A stretch of DNA of 35,635 bases from Micromonospora sicca (GCF_003172935.1 NZ_QGKS01000280.1:1-35635), one strand, 5' to 3'. Positions 24,327 through 32,040 are shown, counted from the stretch's first letter. Numbers and translations: made by a program. The notes: generated from the letters alone by a model not told the origin.

Positions 24327-25019
24327 TCAGCGGTCGTTCATGCCGGCGCGGCGGCGCAGCGCGGCCACGTCGGTCACCACGATCCGGCGTCCCTCGGTAC
24401 GCAGCCAGCCCCGGCTGGCGAACGAGCCGATCGCCTGGTTGACGCTCTGCCGGGAACCACCGGCCATCTCGGCGAGCTGGCTCTGGTTGAGCTCGATCGT
24501 GATCATCGGGGCCTGGCTCTCCCCGGCCAGCCGGACCAGCGTCTTGGCCACCCGACCGGGCAGGTCGAGGAAGACGTGATCGGCGTTCTGTTCGGTGAGC
24601 CGGCGGATCAGCCCGCCGAGCGAGCGCATCACCGCGTCGAGGATCCGCGGGTTGGAGTGCACGAGCTCCATGAAGGCCGGTCGGGACAGCGCGAGGGCGG
24701 CGGAGTCCTCGATGGCCTCGGCGGAGGCGGACCGGGTGGAGGCGTCCAACAGGGAGACCTCGCCGAGCACATCGGGTGGACGGATCACCGACAGCACCGC
24801 CCGCTCACCGGTGGGCGCGGTGCGGAAGACGGCCACCGCCCCCCGGCGCAGCACGATCAGCGACTCGCCGGGATCGTTCTCCACGAACAGCAGCTGACCC
24901 TTCCGGTAGGTGCGCGGGACCGCCGCGGCGATCACGCGTTGCCGCACCTCCGGCTCGAGTCCGGCGAACATCTCCACGCCCGTGAGCGCGTCACCCGGCT
25001 CCGGCAGGCGAACCTCCAC
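24327..25019 (-). CDS. crp: Crp/Fnr-family transcriptional regulator (cAMP receptor protein-like)
   Basis: 230 residues from GTG 25019; GGGGAGGGG lies about 10 nt upstream. The cyclic-nucleotide-binding domain has GQLLFVENDPGESLIVLRRG and the phosphate-binding cassette GEVSLLDASTRSAS (Glu plus Arg-Ser, the combination that fits cAMP binding). A long dimerisation helix and a C-terminal HTH_Crp follow: NQSQLAEMAGGSRQSVNQAI, then a wing with EGRRIVV. This is close to the actinobacterial GlxR/Crp group of global regulators. A class III cyclase gene starts within 0.5 kb of its stop. The intergenic region shared with the divergent RNase AS gene holds nested palindromes at 25085-25100 that could be an operator. 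Confidence 0.92.
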   Translation of the reverse strand: MEVRLPEPGDALTGVEMFAGLEPEVRQRVIAAAVPRTYRKGQLLFVENDPGESLIVLRRGAVAVFRTAPTGERAVLSVIRPPDVLGEVSLLDASTRSASAEAIEDSAALALSRPAFMELVHSNPRILDAVMRSLGGLIRRLTEQNADHVFLDLPGRVAKTLVRLAGESQAPMITIELNQSQLAEMAGGSRQSVNQAIGSFASRGWLRTEGRRIVVTDVAALRRRAGMNDR

Positions 25020-25084
25020 GGCCCAACCCCTCCCCGGTCAAGGACCAAATCGCAGCCGGGTGAACCTGACAGCCCCCGGTACGA

Positions 25085-25100
25085 GGTTCTGAACCGGTTC
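25085..25100. promoter_or_regulatory. Nested palindromes between crp and RNase AS genes
   Basis: GGTTC-T-GAACC (25085-25095) overlaps the perfect palindrome GAACCGGTTC (25091-25100). Located 66-81 bp from the crp start in a divergent intergenic region. Candidate operator; it does not match the Crp consensus TGTGA-N6-TCACA. Confidence 0.3.
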
Positions 25101-25264
25101 GGCGTCCGGTAGCGGTACACATCAGATCATGACGGTCCGGTCGCTTGCTGTACACCCCTGGAAACACTTCCGTGACCCTGCCGAGCTGCGGTGCCGGGGC
25201 GCCGGCCGGCTCGTCCCGTGCCCCGCCGACCGGCGTCCGGCCGTCGTGGGCGAGGATGGCGGGG

Positions 25265-25762
25265 ATGGTCTACCGCTACTTCTACGACTGCGAATTCATC
25301 GAGGACGGCCGGATCGTCGACCTCGTGTCGATCGGCGTCGTCGACGAGTACGGCCGCGAGTTCTACGCGGTCTCCACCGAGTTCGACGACTCCCGGGCCG
25401 TGCCCTGGGTGCGCCGCAACGTCCTCGACAAGCTCCCCTCGCCGGCGGACCGGGCCTGGCGCTCGCGGGAACGCATCCGCGACGAGCTGTACGACTTCCT
25501 GATGGAGCCGATCCGGGACCGGCCGGGCGAGCAGCTGGAGCTCTGGGCCTGGTACGCCGCGTACGACCACGTGGTGCTGGCCCAGCTCTGGGGCGCCATG
25601 CCGGCGCTGCCCCGGGAGATCCCCCGGTTCACCAAGGAGCTGCGCCAGCTCTGGGACGACCGGGGCCGCCCGAAGCTGCCGGACGCCGAGGCGGATCGGC
25701 ACGACGCCCTGGTCGACGCCCGGCACAACCTGGCCCGGTGGCGGGCGATGAGCCGCCGGTAA
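25265..25762 (+). CDS. RNase AS-like DEDDh 3'-exoribonuclease
   Basis: 165 residues from ATG 25265 with GAGGA at 25252-25256; the frame runs further up but without a suitable SD. DEDDh residues are visible: D and E in FYDCEFIEDG, D in AAYDHVVLAQLWG, and the H and D in DRHDALVDARHNL. This matches the mycobacterial polyadenylate-specific exoribonuclease AS, which removes 3' adenylate tails. Soluble and small, with no extra domains. Divergent from crp. The downstream stress gene begins after a separate promoter. Confidence 0.88.
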   Translation: MVYRYFYDCEFIEDGRIVDLVSIGVVDEYGREFYAVSTEFDDSRAVPWVRRNVLDKLPSPADRAWRSRERIRDELYDFLMEPIRDRPGEQLELWAWYAAYDHVVLAQLWGAMPALPREIPRFTKELRQLWDDRGRPKLPDAEADRHDALVDARHNLARWRAMSRR

Positions 25763-25787
25763 TCTGCCCGGAAGGTCGGGTCCAGCA

Positions 25788-25812
25788 GGTTTGACCGGTT
25801 CTGTCCCGGGCA
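25788..25812 (+). promoter_or_regulatory. Sigma-B/sigma-F-like promoter
   Basis: GGTTT (25788-25792), 15 nt, GGGCA (25808-25812), close to the actinobacterial general-stress consensus GGTTT-N15-GGGTA. It would give a leader of about 30 nt ending in the SD of the stress gene. Confidence 0.5.
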
Positions 25813-25848
25813 CCGTTCGACATCGATCCGATGCGAGGGAGTGCCGCC

Positions 25849-26352
25849 ATGAGCAAGGAGCCGACCACCGCCGCGGACGCCCGGGGGCGGGTCACCGAGC
25901 TGATCAGGGACGCCCGGATCTGCCTGCTCACCACGACCGCCGTGGACGGCCGGCTGGTCAGCCGGCCGATGGGCCTGCAGGCCGCCGAGTTCGACGGTGA
26001 TCTGTGGTTCTTCGCCTACGCCGACTCCGTTAAGGTTCGCCAGATCCGGGTGAACCCGCAGGTCAATGTCGGGTTCTCCGACCAGCGCCGGCACGCCTGG
26101 GTCTCGGTGGCGGGCACCGCGCAGGAGGGTTGGGACCGGGCCCGCGCCGAACGGCTGTGGAACCCGCTGCTGAAGACCTGGTTCCCGGACGGGCTGGACA
26201 CCCCGGGGATCACGCTGCTCAAGGTGCACGTGAGCTCGGTCGAGTACTGGGACTCGCCGGCCGGCACGGTGGTGAACCTGCTCGGCTTCGCCAGGGCGGC
26301 GGTGACCGGGCGGCCGCCGAAGGCGGGGGAGAACCACGAGGTCAGCTACTGA
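25849..26352 (+). CDS. Pyridoxamine 5'-phosphate oxidase-like general stress protein
   Basis: 167 residues. ATG 25849 was preferred over ATG 25831 because GAGGGAG lies about 8 nt before it. The split-barrel flavin-binding fold is recognisable from ICLLTTTAVDGRLVSRPMG, LWFFAYADSVKVRQIRVNPQVNVGFSD and RHAWVSVAGTAQ, then a C-terminal LLKVHVSSVEYWDSP strand. It belongs with general stress protein 26-type proteins that bind FMN/FAD or F420; the exact cofactor is not readable. A sigma-B/F-like promoter sits just upstream (GGTTT-N15-GGGCA), which fits a stress-induced role. Confidence 0.88.
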   Translation: MSKEPTTAADARGRVTELIRDARICLLTTTAVDGRLVSRPMGLQAAEFDGDLWFFAYADSVKVRQIRVNPQVNVGFSDQRRHAWVSVAGTAQEGWDRARAERLWNPLLKTWFPDGLDTPGITLLKVHVSSVEYWDSPAGTVVNLLGFARAAVTGRPPKAGENHEVSY

Positions 26353-26530
26353 CCGGTAGCCGGACCGGCGCTCGGGATCGGCCGGGGCGCGGTGTCGGCG
26401 GACCCCCACGCCGACTACAGTGCGCACTGACGGCCCGCCCCGGGCCGGCAACGGCGCCGATGGTCTGATCTGACGCATATCCTGGGGCTTATCCGGGCTT
26501 CACCTGATGCTCCAGGAGGATGAGCAGATC

Positions 26531-27559
26531 ATGCGTATCGGCGTGCTCACCGGCGGCGGCGACTGCCCAGGTCTCAACGCGGTCATTCGGGCGGTGGTCC
26601 GCAAGGGCGTCGCCACCTACGGTCACGAGTTCGTGGGCTTCCAGGACGGCTGGAAGGGCCCGCTGGAGGGGCTGTCGAGGCCGCTCGGCATCGCGGAGGT
26701 CCGCGGCATCCTGCCGCGCGGCGGCACCATCCTCGGCTCGTCCCGCACCAACCCGTTCAAGATCGAGAACGGGGTGGAGCGGATCAAGGAGAACCTGGCC
26801 GCGCAGGGCGTGGACGCGCTGATCGCGATCGGCGGCGAGGACACCCTCGGCGTCGCCACCAAGCTGCACGAGCTGGGCGTCAACGTCGTCGGCGTGCCGA
26901 AGACCATCGACAACGACCTCGGCGCCACCGACTACACCTTCGGCTTCGACACCGCGGTCAACATCGCCATGGAGGCGATCGACCGGCTGCACACCACGGC
27001 GGAGAGTCACCACCGCACCCTGGTCGTCGAGGTGATGGGCCGGCACGCCGGCTGGATCGCCCTGCACGCCGGCCTCGCCGGCGGCGCCAACGTGATCCTG
27101 CTGCCGGAGCGGCAGTTCGACGTGGAGCAGGTCGCCGGCTACGTCGAGAAGCGCTTCCAGCACCAGTACGCCCCGATCGTCGTGGTCGCCGAGGGCGCGC
27201 AGCCGCTGGAAGGCCAGATGGTCCTGCACAACCAGGAGCTCGACTCGTTCGGCCACGTCCGCCTCGGCGGCATCGGCCAGTGGCTCGCCGAGCAGCTGGA
27301 GGCGAAGACCGGCAAGGAGGCCCGCACGGTCGTGCTCGGCCACATCCAGCGCGGCGGCACCCCGAGCGCGTTCGACCGGGTGCTCGCCACCCGGCTCGGG
27401 CTCCAGGCCATCGACGCGGTGCACGAGGGCGACTGGGGCAAGATGGTCGCGATGCAGAGCACGGACATCGTCCGGGTTCCGCTGGCCGAGGCCACCCGCG
27501 AGCTGAAGACCGTGCCGCTGGAGCGGTACGCCGAGGCCGAGGTCTTCTTCGGCAGCTGA
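26531..27559 (+). CDS. pfp: Pyrophosphate-dependent 6-phosphofructokinase
   Basis: 342 residues from ATG 26531, giving the canonical start MRIGVLTGGGDCPGLNAVIR; AGGAGG lies 11 nt upstream, slightly far. Motifs: glycine loop GGG at 8-10, GGEDTLG at 101-107, PKTIDND at 123-129 with catalytic D127, and MGRHAGW at 169-175. Position 104 is Asp (Gly in ATP enzymes) and 124 is Lys, the pair diagnostic of PPi-dependent enzymes; GGEDTLG is also the form recalled from the Amycolatopsis PPi-PFK. It interconverts fructose-6-phosphate and fructose-1,6-bisphosphate using PPi, reversibly. A strong hairpin follows, before proC. Confidence 0.92.
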   Translation: MRIGVLTGGGDCPGLNAVIRAVVRKGVATYGHEFVGFQDGWKGPLEGLSRPLGIAEVRGILPRGGTILGSSRTNPFKIENGVERIKENLAAQGVDALIAIGGEDTLGVATKLHELGVNVVGVPKTIDNDLGATDYTFGFDTAVNIAMEAIDRLHTTAESHHRTLVVEVMGRHAGWIALHAGLAGGANVILLPERQFDVEQVAGYVEKRFQHQYAPIVVVAEGAQPLEGQMVLHNQELDSFGHVRLGGIGQWLAEQLEAKTGKEARTVVLGHIQRGGTPSAFDRVLATRLGLQAIDAVHEGDWGKMVAMQSTDIVRVPLAEATRELKTVPLERYAEAEVFFGS

Positions 27560-27574
27560 TCGACGGCAGACGGT

Positions 27575-27600
27575 GCGGCGGTCCCGCGGGGGACCGCCGC
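27575..27600 (+). terminator. Strong hairpin between pfp and proC
   Basis: Arms GCGGCGGTCCC (27575-27585) and GGGACCGCCGC (27590-27600), perfect 11 bp with a GCGG loop, 15 bp after the pfp stop. No U-tract. Confidence 0.65.
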
Positions 27601-27631
27601 GCCGCGGCTCCACCGAGAGGGGTACGGCGCG

Positions 27632-28450
27632 ATGGCACCCGGGGTGCACACGGTCGCGGTGATCGGCGCGGGCAAGATCGGCGAATTGATGCTCTCCGGC
27701 CTGCTCCGCTCGGGCTGGCCGGTGGAGCGACTGCTCGCCACGGCCCGGCGGCCCAGCCGCGCCGAGGAGCTGACCGCCCGGTACGGCGTCCGGGTGGTGG
27801 ACAACCTCACCGCGGTGGACGAGGCGGCGGTGCTGGCCATCTCGGTCAAGCCGCAGGACGCCGCAGCGCTGCTCGACGAGATCGGCCCCAAGGTCCCCGC
27901 CGACAAGCTGGTGATCTCGCTCTGCGCCGGCCTGCCCACCACCTTCTTCAGCCGCCGGCTGCCCGAGGGCACCCCGGTGGTCCGGGTGATGACCAACACC
28001 CCGGCCCTGGTCGACGAGGCGATGAGCGCCATCTCCGCCGGCGCCCACGCCACCGGGGAGCACCTGGCGCTCGCCGAGGAGATGTTCAAGCCGCTCGGCT
28101 CGACCCTGCGGGTGCCCGAGTCGCAGCAGGACGCGGTGACCGCCCTCTCCGGCTCCGGCCCGGCCTACTTCTACCTCCTGGTCGAGGCCATGATCGACGC
28201 CGGCATCCTGCTCGGCCTGCCGCGGCAGGTGGCGCACGAGCTGATCGTGCAGACCGCGATCGGCTCGGCGGTGATGCTGCGCGACTCCGGCGAACACCCG
28301 GTCAAGCTCCGCGAGGCGGTCACCTCACCGGCCGGCACCACCATCTCGGCGATCCGCGAGCTGGAGAACCACGGCGTCCGCGCGGCTATGCTGGCGGCGC
28401 TGGAAGCCGCCCGCGACCGGGCCCGCGAACTGGCCGCCCAGGCCGAGTGA
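27632..28450 (+). CDS. proC: Pyrroline-5-carboxylate reductase
   Basis: 272 residues from ATG 27632 with GAGAGGGG about 9 nt upstream. Rossmann motif VIGAGKIGELM at the N-terminus, AISVKPQD, VMTNTPALVDEAMSAISAG, the conserved ALSGSGPAYFYLLVEAM and the C-terminal substrate segment LREAVTSPAGTTISAIRELE. It reduces pyrroline-5-carboxylate to proline with NAD(P)H, the last step of proline synthesis. Length is normal. A strong hairpin separates it from pfp, so it may have its own transcript. The 166 bp after it hold a GGTGTC-G-GACACC palindrome (28515-28527) and the leaderless promoter of the next gene. Confidence 0.95.
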   Translation: MAPGVHTVAVIGAGKIGELMLSGLLRSGWPVERLLATARRPSRAEELTARYGVRVVDNLTAVDEAAVLAISVKPQDAAALLDEIGPKVPADKLVISLCAGLPTTFFSRRLPEGTPVVRVMTNTPALVDEAMSAISAGAHATGEHLALAEEMFKPLGSTLRVPESQQDAVTALSGSGPAYFYLLVEAMIDAGILLGLPRQVAHELIVQTAIGSAVMLRDSGEHPVKLREAVTSPAGTTISAIRELENHGVRAAMLAALEAARDRARELAAQAE

Positions 28451-28604
28451 GCCATCCGCCCCGCCCGGCTCGGGCCGGTGATCGACCCCAGCTCGGGAGG
28501 TGGCGGCATCCGCAGGTGTCGGACACCCCCACGTCGGGGAGCCGGAGTGCACGCGTCTTCCGCGGCGTCCGACGGCGGGGGCGAGCGGGGGCCGCACCGT
28601 GCCG

Positions 28605-28610
28605 CATACT
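28605..28610 (+). promoter_or_regulatory. Candidate leaderless -10 (CATACT) of the DUF2203 gene
   Basis: CATACT, six bases, then GTG 28617; no SD. Same geometry as five other genes in the window. Confidence 0.4.
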
Positions 28611-28616
28611 GGCGCG

Positions 28617-28967
28617 GTGTTCACTCTCGCCCAGGCACGCCATCTGGTGGCCACCCTGCGGCCGCGCGTCGACGAGCTGATCCGGCACCGGGCCGACCTG
28701 GCCGAGCTGCGGGTCGACCTGGCCGACCACGGGGCCAGCGTGCTCGGCGGGCTGGCCGAGGTCAAGGCCCTCGAAGCCCGGCTGCACGCCATCGTGGACG
28801 AGTTCCACACCCACGAGATCCAGGTCAAGGGGATCGCCCCGGTGCTGCTGGACTTCCCCGGCGAGCGGGACGGCCGCCAGGTGCTCTGGTGCTGGCTGGA
28901 GGGCGACTCCGACGTGCGCTGGTACCACCGGGTGGAGTGCGGCTTCGCCGGCCGCCGCCCGATCTGA
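28617..28967 (+). CDS. DUF2203-family protein
   Basis: 116 residues from GTG 28617, which yields the typical family start VFTLAQARHLVATLRP. The longer frame to 28500 has no SD and weak coding character. A helical N-terminal half (ADLAELRVDLADHG, EVKALEARLHAIVDEFHTHEIQVKGI) is followed by a small beta part (VLLDFPGERDGRQVLWCWLEGDSDVRWYHRVECGFAGRRPI), with the conserved Trp and His residues typical of this family. Function unknown. No SD is present and CATACT sits six bases before the GTG, suggesting a leaderless mRNA. Converges with the threonine dehydratase gene across a perfect hairpin. Confidence 0.85.
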   Translation: MFTLAQARHLVATLRPRVDELIRHRADLAELRVDLADHGASVLGGLAEVKALEARLHAIVDEFHTHEIQVKGIAPVLLDFPGERDGRQVLWCWLEGDSDVRWYHRVECGFAGRRPI

Positions 28968-28988
28968 CCCGGCCACCGGCCGGCCGGG
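28968..28988. terminator. Hairpin between convergent DUF2203 and dehydratase genes
   Basis: CCCGGCC (28968-28974), 7-nt loop, GGCCGGG (28982-28988), directly after the DUF2203 stop and 12 bp before the dehydratase stop. Confidence 0.55.
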
Positions 28989-29000
28989 ACGGGAGGGCGG

Positions 29001-29948
29001 TCAGCCGAGGGCGGCGAGGCGGGACCGGTCCACGTTGCCGCCGCTGAGGACCAGGACGACCCGGTCGTCGGGGGCCACCGTGACCAGACCCGCGCGCAGC
29101 GCCGCCAGGGTCACCGCGGCGGCCGGCTCGACCAGCAGCTTCGTCGCGTCCACCAGGTCCGACCAGGCGGGGAGGATCGACTCCTCCGGCACCTCCACCA
29201 CGTCGTCGACCAGCGCCCGGACGTGGGCCAGGGTGTGCCGTCCGGCGAACGGGGCGGCCAGACCGTCGGCGACCGAGGCCGGTCGTACCGGCGGGGTGGG
29301 CGTGCCGGTGCGCAGGGCGTACGACATCGCATTCGCGCCGTCCGGCTCCACGCCGACGATCCGGGTGGCGGGGGAGGCCTCCTTCACCGCCGCGGCGATG
29401 CCGCTGATCAGGCCTCCACCGCCGACCGGCACCAGCACCAGGGCCGGGACCGGGCCGTCGGCCAGCAGCTCCCGGCCGATGGTGGCCTGGCCGGCGATCA
29501 CGTCGGGGTCGTCGAAGGGCGGCAGCAGGTGGTAGCCGCGTTCGGCCGCGAGGCCCTGCGCGGTGTCCAGCAGGTCGTGGGTGAGGACCACCTCGGCGCC
29601 GAGCCGGCGGACGGTGTCCACCTTGCTGGGCACCGCGGCCGGCGGCATGCAGACCACGGTGGGCAGCCCGAAGGCGCGGCCGACGAAGGCCACCGCGATC
29701 GCGTGGTTGCCGGCGGAGAAGGCCACCAGCCCGGCCGGCATGCCCTCGCGTTCGGCGCGGGCGAGCAGCGCGTTCATCGCGCCCCGCGCCTTGAAGCTGC
29801 CGGTGTGCTGGAGGTTCTCCGCCTTCACGGAGATCCGCAGGCCCAGCTCCGCGCCGAGCGAGGGGGCCGCCAGCAGCGGGGTCCGGACCACCCGCCCGTC
29901 CAGGCGCTTCTCGGCCGCCGTGATGTCGTCGCCCGTCACCAGCCGCAT
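29001..29948 (-). CDS. PLP-dependent threonine/serine dehydratase (fold type II)
   Basis: 315 residues from ATG 29948; a TTG two codons earlier is less likely. PLP lysine in GSFKARGA, VAFSAGNHAIAVA, the glycine-rich phosphate loop PVGGGGLISG and the C-terminal VLSGGNVD. No ACT regulatory domain, so this is a short, catabolic-type threonine/serine ammonia-lyase rather than full-length biosynthetic IlvA. The reaction is deamination of Thr to 2-oxobutyrate (or Ser to pyruvate); closely related fold II racemases cannot be excluded. TAGGCT lies 7 nt before the ATG with no good SD, suggesting a leaderless transcript independent of the sortase region 51 bp upstream. Confidence 0.88.
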   Translation of the reverse strand: MRLVTGDDITAAEKRLDGRVVRTPLLAAPSLGAELGLRISVKAENLQHTGSFKARGAMNALLARAEREGMPAGLVAFSAGNHAIAVAFVGRAFGLPTVVCMPPAAVPSKVDTVRRLGAEVVLTHDLLDTAQGLAAERGYHLLPPFDDPDVIAGQATIGRELLADGPVPALVLVPVGGGGLISGIAAAVKEASPATRIVGVEPDGANAMSYALRTGTPTPPVRPASVADGLAAPFAGRHTLAHVRALVDDVVEVPEESILPAWSDLVDATKLLVEPAAAVTLAALRAGLVTVAPDDRVVLVLSGGNVDRSRLAALG

Positions 29949-29955
29949 TTCCAAA

Positions 29956-29961
29956 AGCCTA
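29956..29961 (-). promoter_or_regulatory. Candidate leaderless -10 (TAGGCT) of the dehydratase gene
   Basis: TAGGCT, seven bases, ATG. In the short gap between the sortase stop and the dehydratase start. Confidence 0.4.
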
Positions 29962-29999
29962 GCCCGTCGGCACGCGCGGCGGCGTCCCCGAGCATCGGG

Positions 30000-30449
30000 T
30001 CAGCCGGCTGCGGAGCTGGGCAACGGGTCGGCCGGGGACTCGGCGACCGCGAAGACCACCACGTTGTCGCGGTAGTGGGCGCGCCGGCGGTCGAAGTCGC
30101 CGCCGCAGGTGACCAGGCGCAACTCCGGACCGGGGGTGGGACCGTACACGCGGGTGGTGGGGAAGCGGTCCTTGGCGACGCGCAGCGAGCCGGTGACCCG
30201 GAACGGCAGCCACCGGTCGCCCCGGCGCACCTCGACCCGGTCGCCGGGGCGCAGTTCCCCGAGGCGGGCGAAGACGGCCGGGCCGGCGCGCGAGTCGAGG
30301 TGGCCGGCGAGCACCGCCGGTCCGGGGTCGCCGGGGGCCGGCCCGCCCCCGTACCAGCCGGCCAGGGCGAAGTCGGCCGGCGGGACGAGCGCGCCGGCCC
30401 GGTCCAGCCCGAGCACGGCCAGCGGGGAGTCGACGCCGATCCGGGGCAC
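30000..30449 (-). CDS. Class F-like sortase catalytic domain, detached from its N-terminal part
   Basis: 149 residues from the GTG at 30449; the same frame stays open upstream to at least 30540, reading RRRRSATPVTARPPDAPVRVRVPRIGVDS. Sortase landmarks: VPRIGVDSPL, VLAGHLDSR (catalytic His), RVTGSLRVAKDRFPTTRVYGP, LRLVTCGGDFDRRR (catalytic Cys and Arg region) and NVVVFA. Class F sortases normally have an N-terminal signal anchor; none is in this frame. The upstream DUF4397 module lies in another frame, and the join is at about 30500-30520. GC at third positions is near complete in this frame. Either a frameshifted fusion or a deletion joining two adjacent genes. As it stands it may be non-functional. 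Confidence 0.75.
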   Translation of the reverse strand: MPRIGVDSPLAVLGLDRAGALVPPADFALAGWYGGGPAPGDPGPAVLAGHLDSRAGPAVFARLGELRPGDRVEVRRGDRWLPFRVTGSLRVAKDRFPTTRVYGPTPGPELRLVTCGGDFDRRRAHYRDNVVVFAVAESPADPLPSSAAG

Positions 30450-30494
30450 GCGTACCCGGACGGGGGCGTCCGGCGGGCGTGCGGTGACCGGGGT

Positions 30495-30540
30495 GGCGCT
30501 GCGTCGCCGGCGATCATCCCGTACGTCCCGACGGCCGGGC
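30495..30540 (-). other. Frame junction between DUF4397 and sortase modules
   Basis: Coding signal moves from the DUF4397 frame (ending about TYGMIAG) to the sortase frame (beginning about RRRRSATPV) without a stop codon or usable start with SD. Sequencing error, true frameshift or deletion scar. Confidence 0.6.
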
Positions 30541-31300
30541 CGGCCAGCCCGCCCGCGCCGGTGTCGACGCCTCCGGCCGGGACCACCGTGCCGCCGCGGG
30601 CGTCCTGCCGCAGTTCGGTGGTGAGGCCGCCGCTCTTCGCGTCCAGCACCAGCAGCGAGTAGACCGCTCCACCGTGGAGGCTGACCTCGGCGTCCGTGCT
30701 CGGACCGGTGCCGCCGTCCAGCCGCAGGCGCCAGCGGCCCGGCTGGACCTCACGGTAGTCCGTGGTGGTGGCGAAGCGGACCGCGTCGGCGATGGTCGGC
30801 CCGTCGGCGGCGGCGACGTCCAGCACCGGCGCGCGTACCGAGGCCTGCACCACCCGCAGCTTGGCCTGGCCGCCGGCGGGGGCGCTCAGGTCGTCGGTGA
30901 GCACCCGCAGCCCCAGGTCGGCGTGCCGGCCGACCCCGGCCACCGTGTACGCCGCACCGGGCGCCACCGCCACCTCGGTGGTGAGCACCGGCGGCTGGTC
31001 GGCCGGGGCGCCCGCCCCGCGCATGGCCACCGCGTAGCGCCCGGCCGGCAGCGGCAGGTACGCCGACACCACTCCGTACCCGACGCCGGGGAAGACCCGC
31101 GGCTCGGCCGAGCCCGGCGCGGAGAGGTAGACGTCCACGGCCGGGGTGTCGGGGGAGAGGTGCGCGAGGCGCACGTACCCGACGGTCTCCTGCCGGGTGG
31201 TGGCGACGGCCGGCGTGGCGGGCGCGGTGAGCGCGGCGCCGAGCAGCAGGGTCCCCGCGCCGGCCAGCAGCCGGCGCGGCGCGGTACGGAGCAGGTGCAT
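30506..31300 (-). CDS. Secreted DUF4397 protein, 3' end disrupted
   Basis: About 265 codons from ATG 31300, with GGAGG 4-5 nt upstream. Signal peptide: RTAPRR, a hydrophobic core LLAGAGTLLLGAALTAPA, then ATPAVA as cleavage region. Two DUF4397 (Ig-like) parts follow: YVRLAHLSPDTPAVDVYL and a later LRVVQASVRAPVLDVAAADG. After VPAGGVDTGAGGLAGPAVG, where related proteins usually carry a C-terminal anchor, coding character stops at about 30506. The same frame then runs stop-free to 29936 by chance, through the sortase region and into the dehydratase start, with poor codon use. Probably an extracellular, wall-associated protein whose end is broken by a frameshift or deletion. Confidence 0.75.
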
Positions 31301-31446
31301 GTCGCCTCCGGGGAGCGGTCCAGCCGGTGTGGCCGGGCCTCCAGGGTCCCGGCCACGGGACCCGGGCGCAAGTCGTCCCTTCTGGACGACGGACACGCTG
31401 TCCGTCCCCACAGTGGACCGTGCCGGCGACTGCCCGGCGGGCTCGG

Positions 31447-31452
31447 TACCGT
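31447..31452 (+). promoter_or_regulatory. Candidate leaderless -10 (TACCGT) of the GNAT gene
   Basis: TACCGT, six bases, ATG 31459, no SD. The 158-bp divergent gap with the DUF4397 gene shows no clear -35. Confidence 0.45.
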
Positions 31453-31458
31453 GCGGTC

Positions 31459-31950
31459 ATGACCGAGGTACGTCGCGCCACCGTGGACGATGCCGCCGAG
31501 CTGGTCCGGCTGCGTGGGTTGATGCTCGCGTCGATCGCCGGGGCGGAACCGCCGCCGGGTCCGTGGCAGGACGCCGCGGGGGAGACCCTGCGGGACCGGC
31601 TGAGCGATCCGGACGAGCCGATGGCCGCGTTCGTGGTCGAGGCGCCGGAGGCGCCGGGATCGCTGGCTGCCTGCGCGGTCGGCACGATCGAGCGGCGGCT
31701 CGGTGGTCCGGCCAATCCGAGCGGTCGGGTCGGGTACGTCTTCAACGTCTGCACCGACCCGGCTCACCGCCGGCGCGGCTACTCCCGGGCCTGCGTGACG
31801 GCGTTGCTGGACTGGTATCGCCGGCGCGGGGTGCGCACGGTCGACCTGCGCAGCTCCGAGCCCGCACAGCCCCTCTACCGGTCGCTCGGCTTCCAACCGA
31901 CCCGCGATCCGGCGATGCGGCTGACACTGCCGGCCGAGGCGCGGGACTGA
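31459..31950 (+). CDS. GNAT-family N-acetyltransferase
   Basis: 163 residues from ATG 31459; upstream frame extension is non-genic. N-terminal VRRATVDDAAELVRLRGLML, the strand VGYVFNVCTDPAHRRRGYSRACVTALLDW (acetyl-CoA loop R-R-x-G-Y), and VDLRSSEPAQPLYRSLGFQPT at the C-terminus. Acetyl-CoA-dependent transfer to an amine; acceptor unknown. A leaderless arrangement (TACCGT, six bases, ATG) replaces an SD. Followed by an 8-bp-stem hairpin. Confidence 0.9.
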   Translation: MTEVRRATVDDAAELVRLRGLMLASIAGAEPPPGPWQDAAGETLRDRLSDPDEPMAAFVVEAPEAPGSLAACAVGTIERRLGGPANPSGRVGYVFNVCTDPAHRRRGYSRACVTALLDWYRRRGVRTVDLRSSEPAQPLYRSLGFQPTRDPAMRLTLPAEARD

Positions 31951-31971
31951 CGGTCGGGCAGGGGGGGTGTC

Positions 31972-31993
31972 CGGCGGGCCGGGGAGCCCGCCG
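31972..31993 (+). terminator. Hairpin after the GNAT gene
   Basis: CGGCGGGC (31972-31979) and GCCCGCCG (31986-31993) with a 6-nt loop, about 20 bp after the stop. Confidence 0.55.
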
Positions 31994-32040
31994 AGAGGTG
32001 TGACGGCGAAATCCTTCACGTCACAGCATGCGGCCGGCAA

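Noticed and set aside
29936..30506. Continuation of the DUF4397 frame to 29936 as a genuine C-terminal domain
   Set aside because: Codon use is poor there, while the sortase frame over the same bases has strong third-position GC and recognisable motifs.
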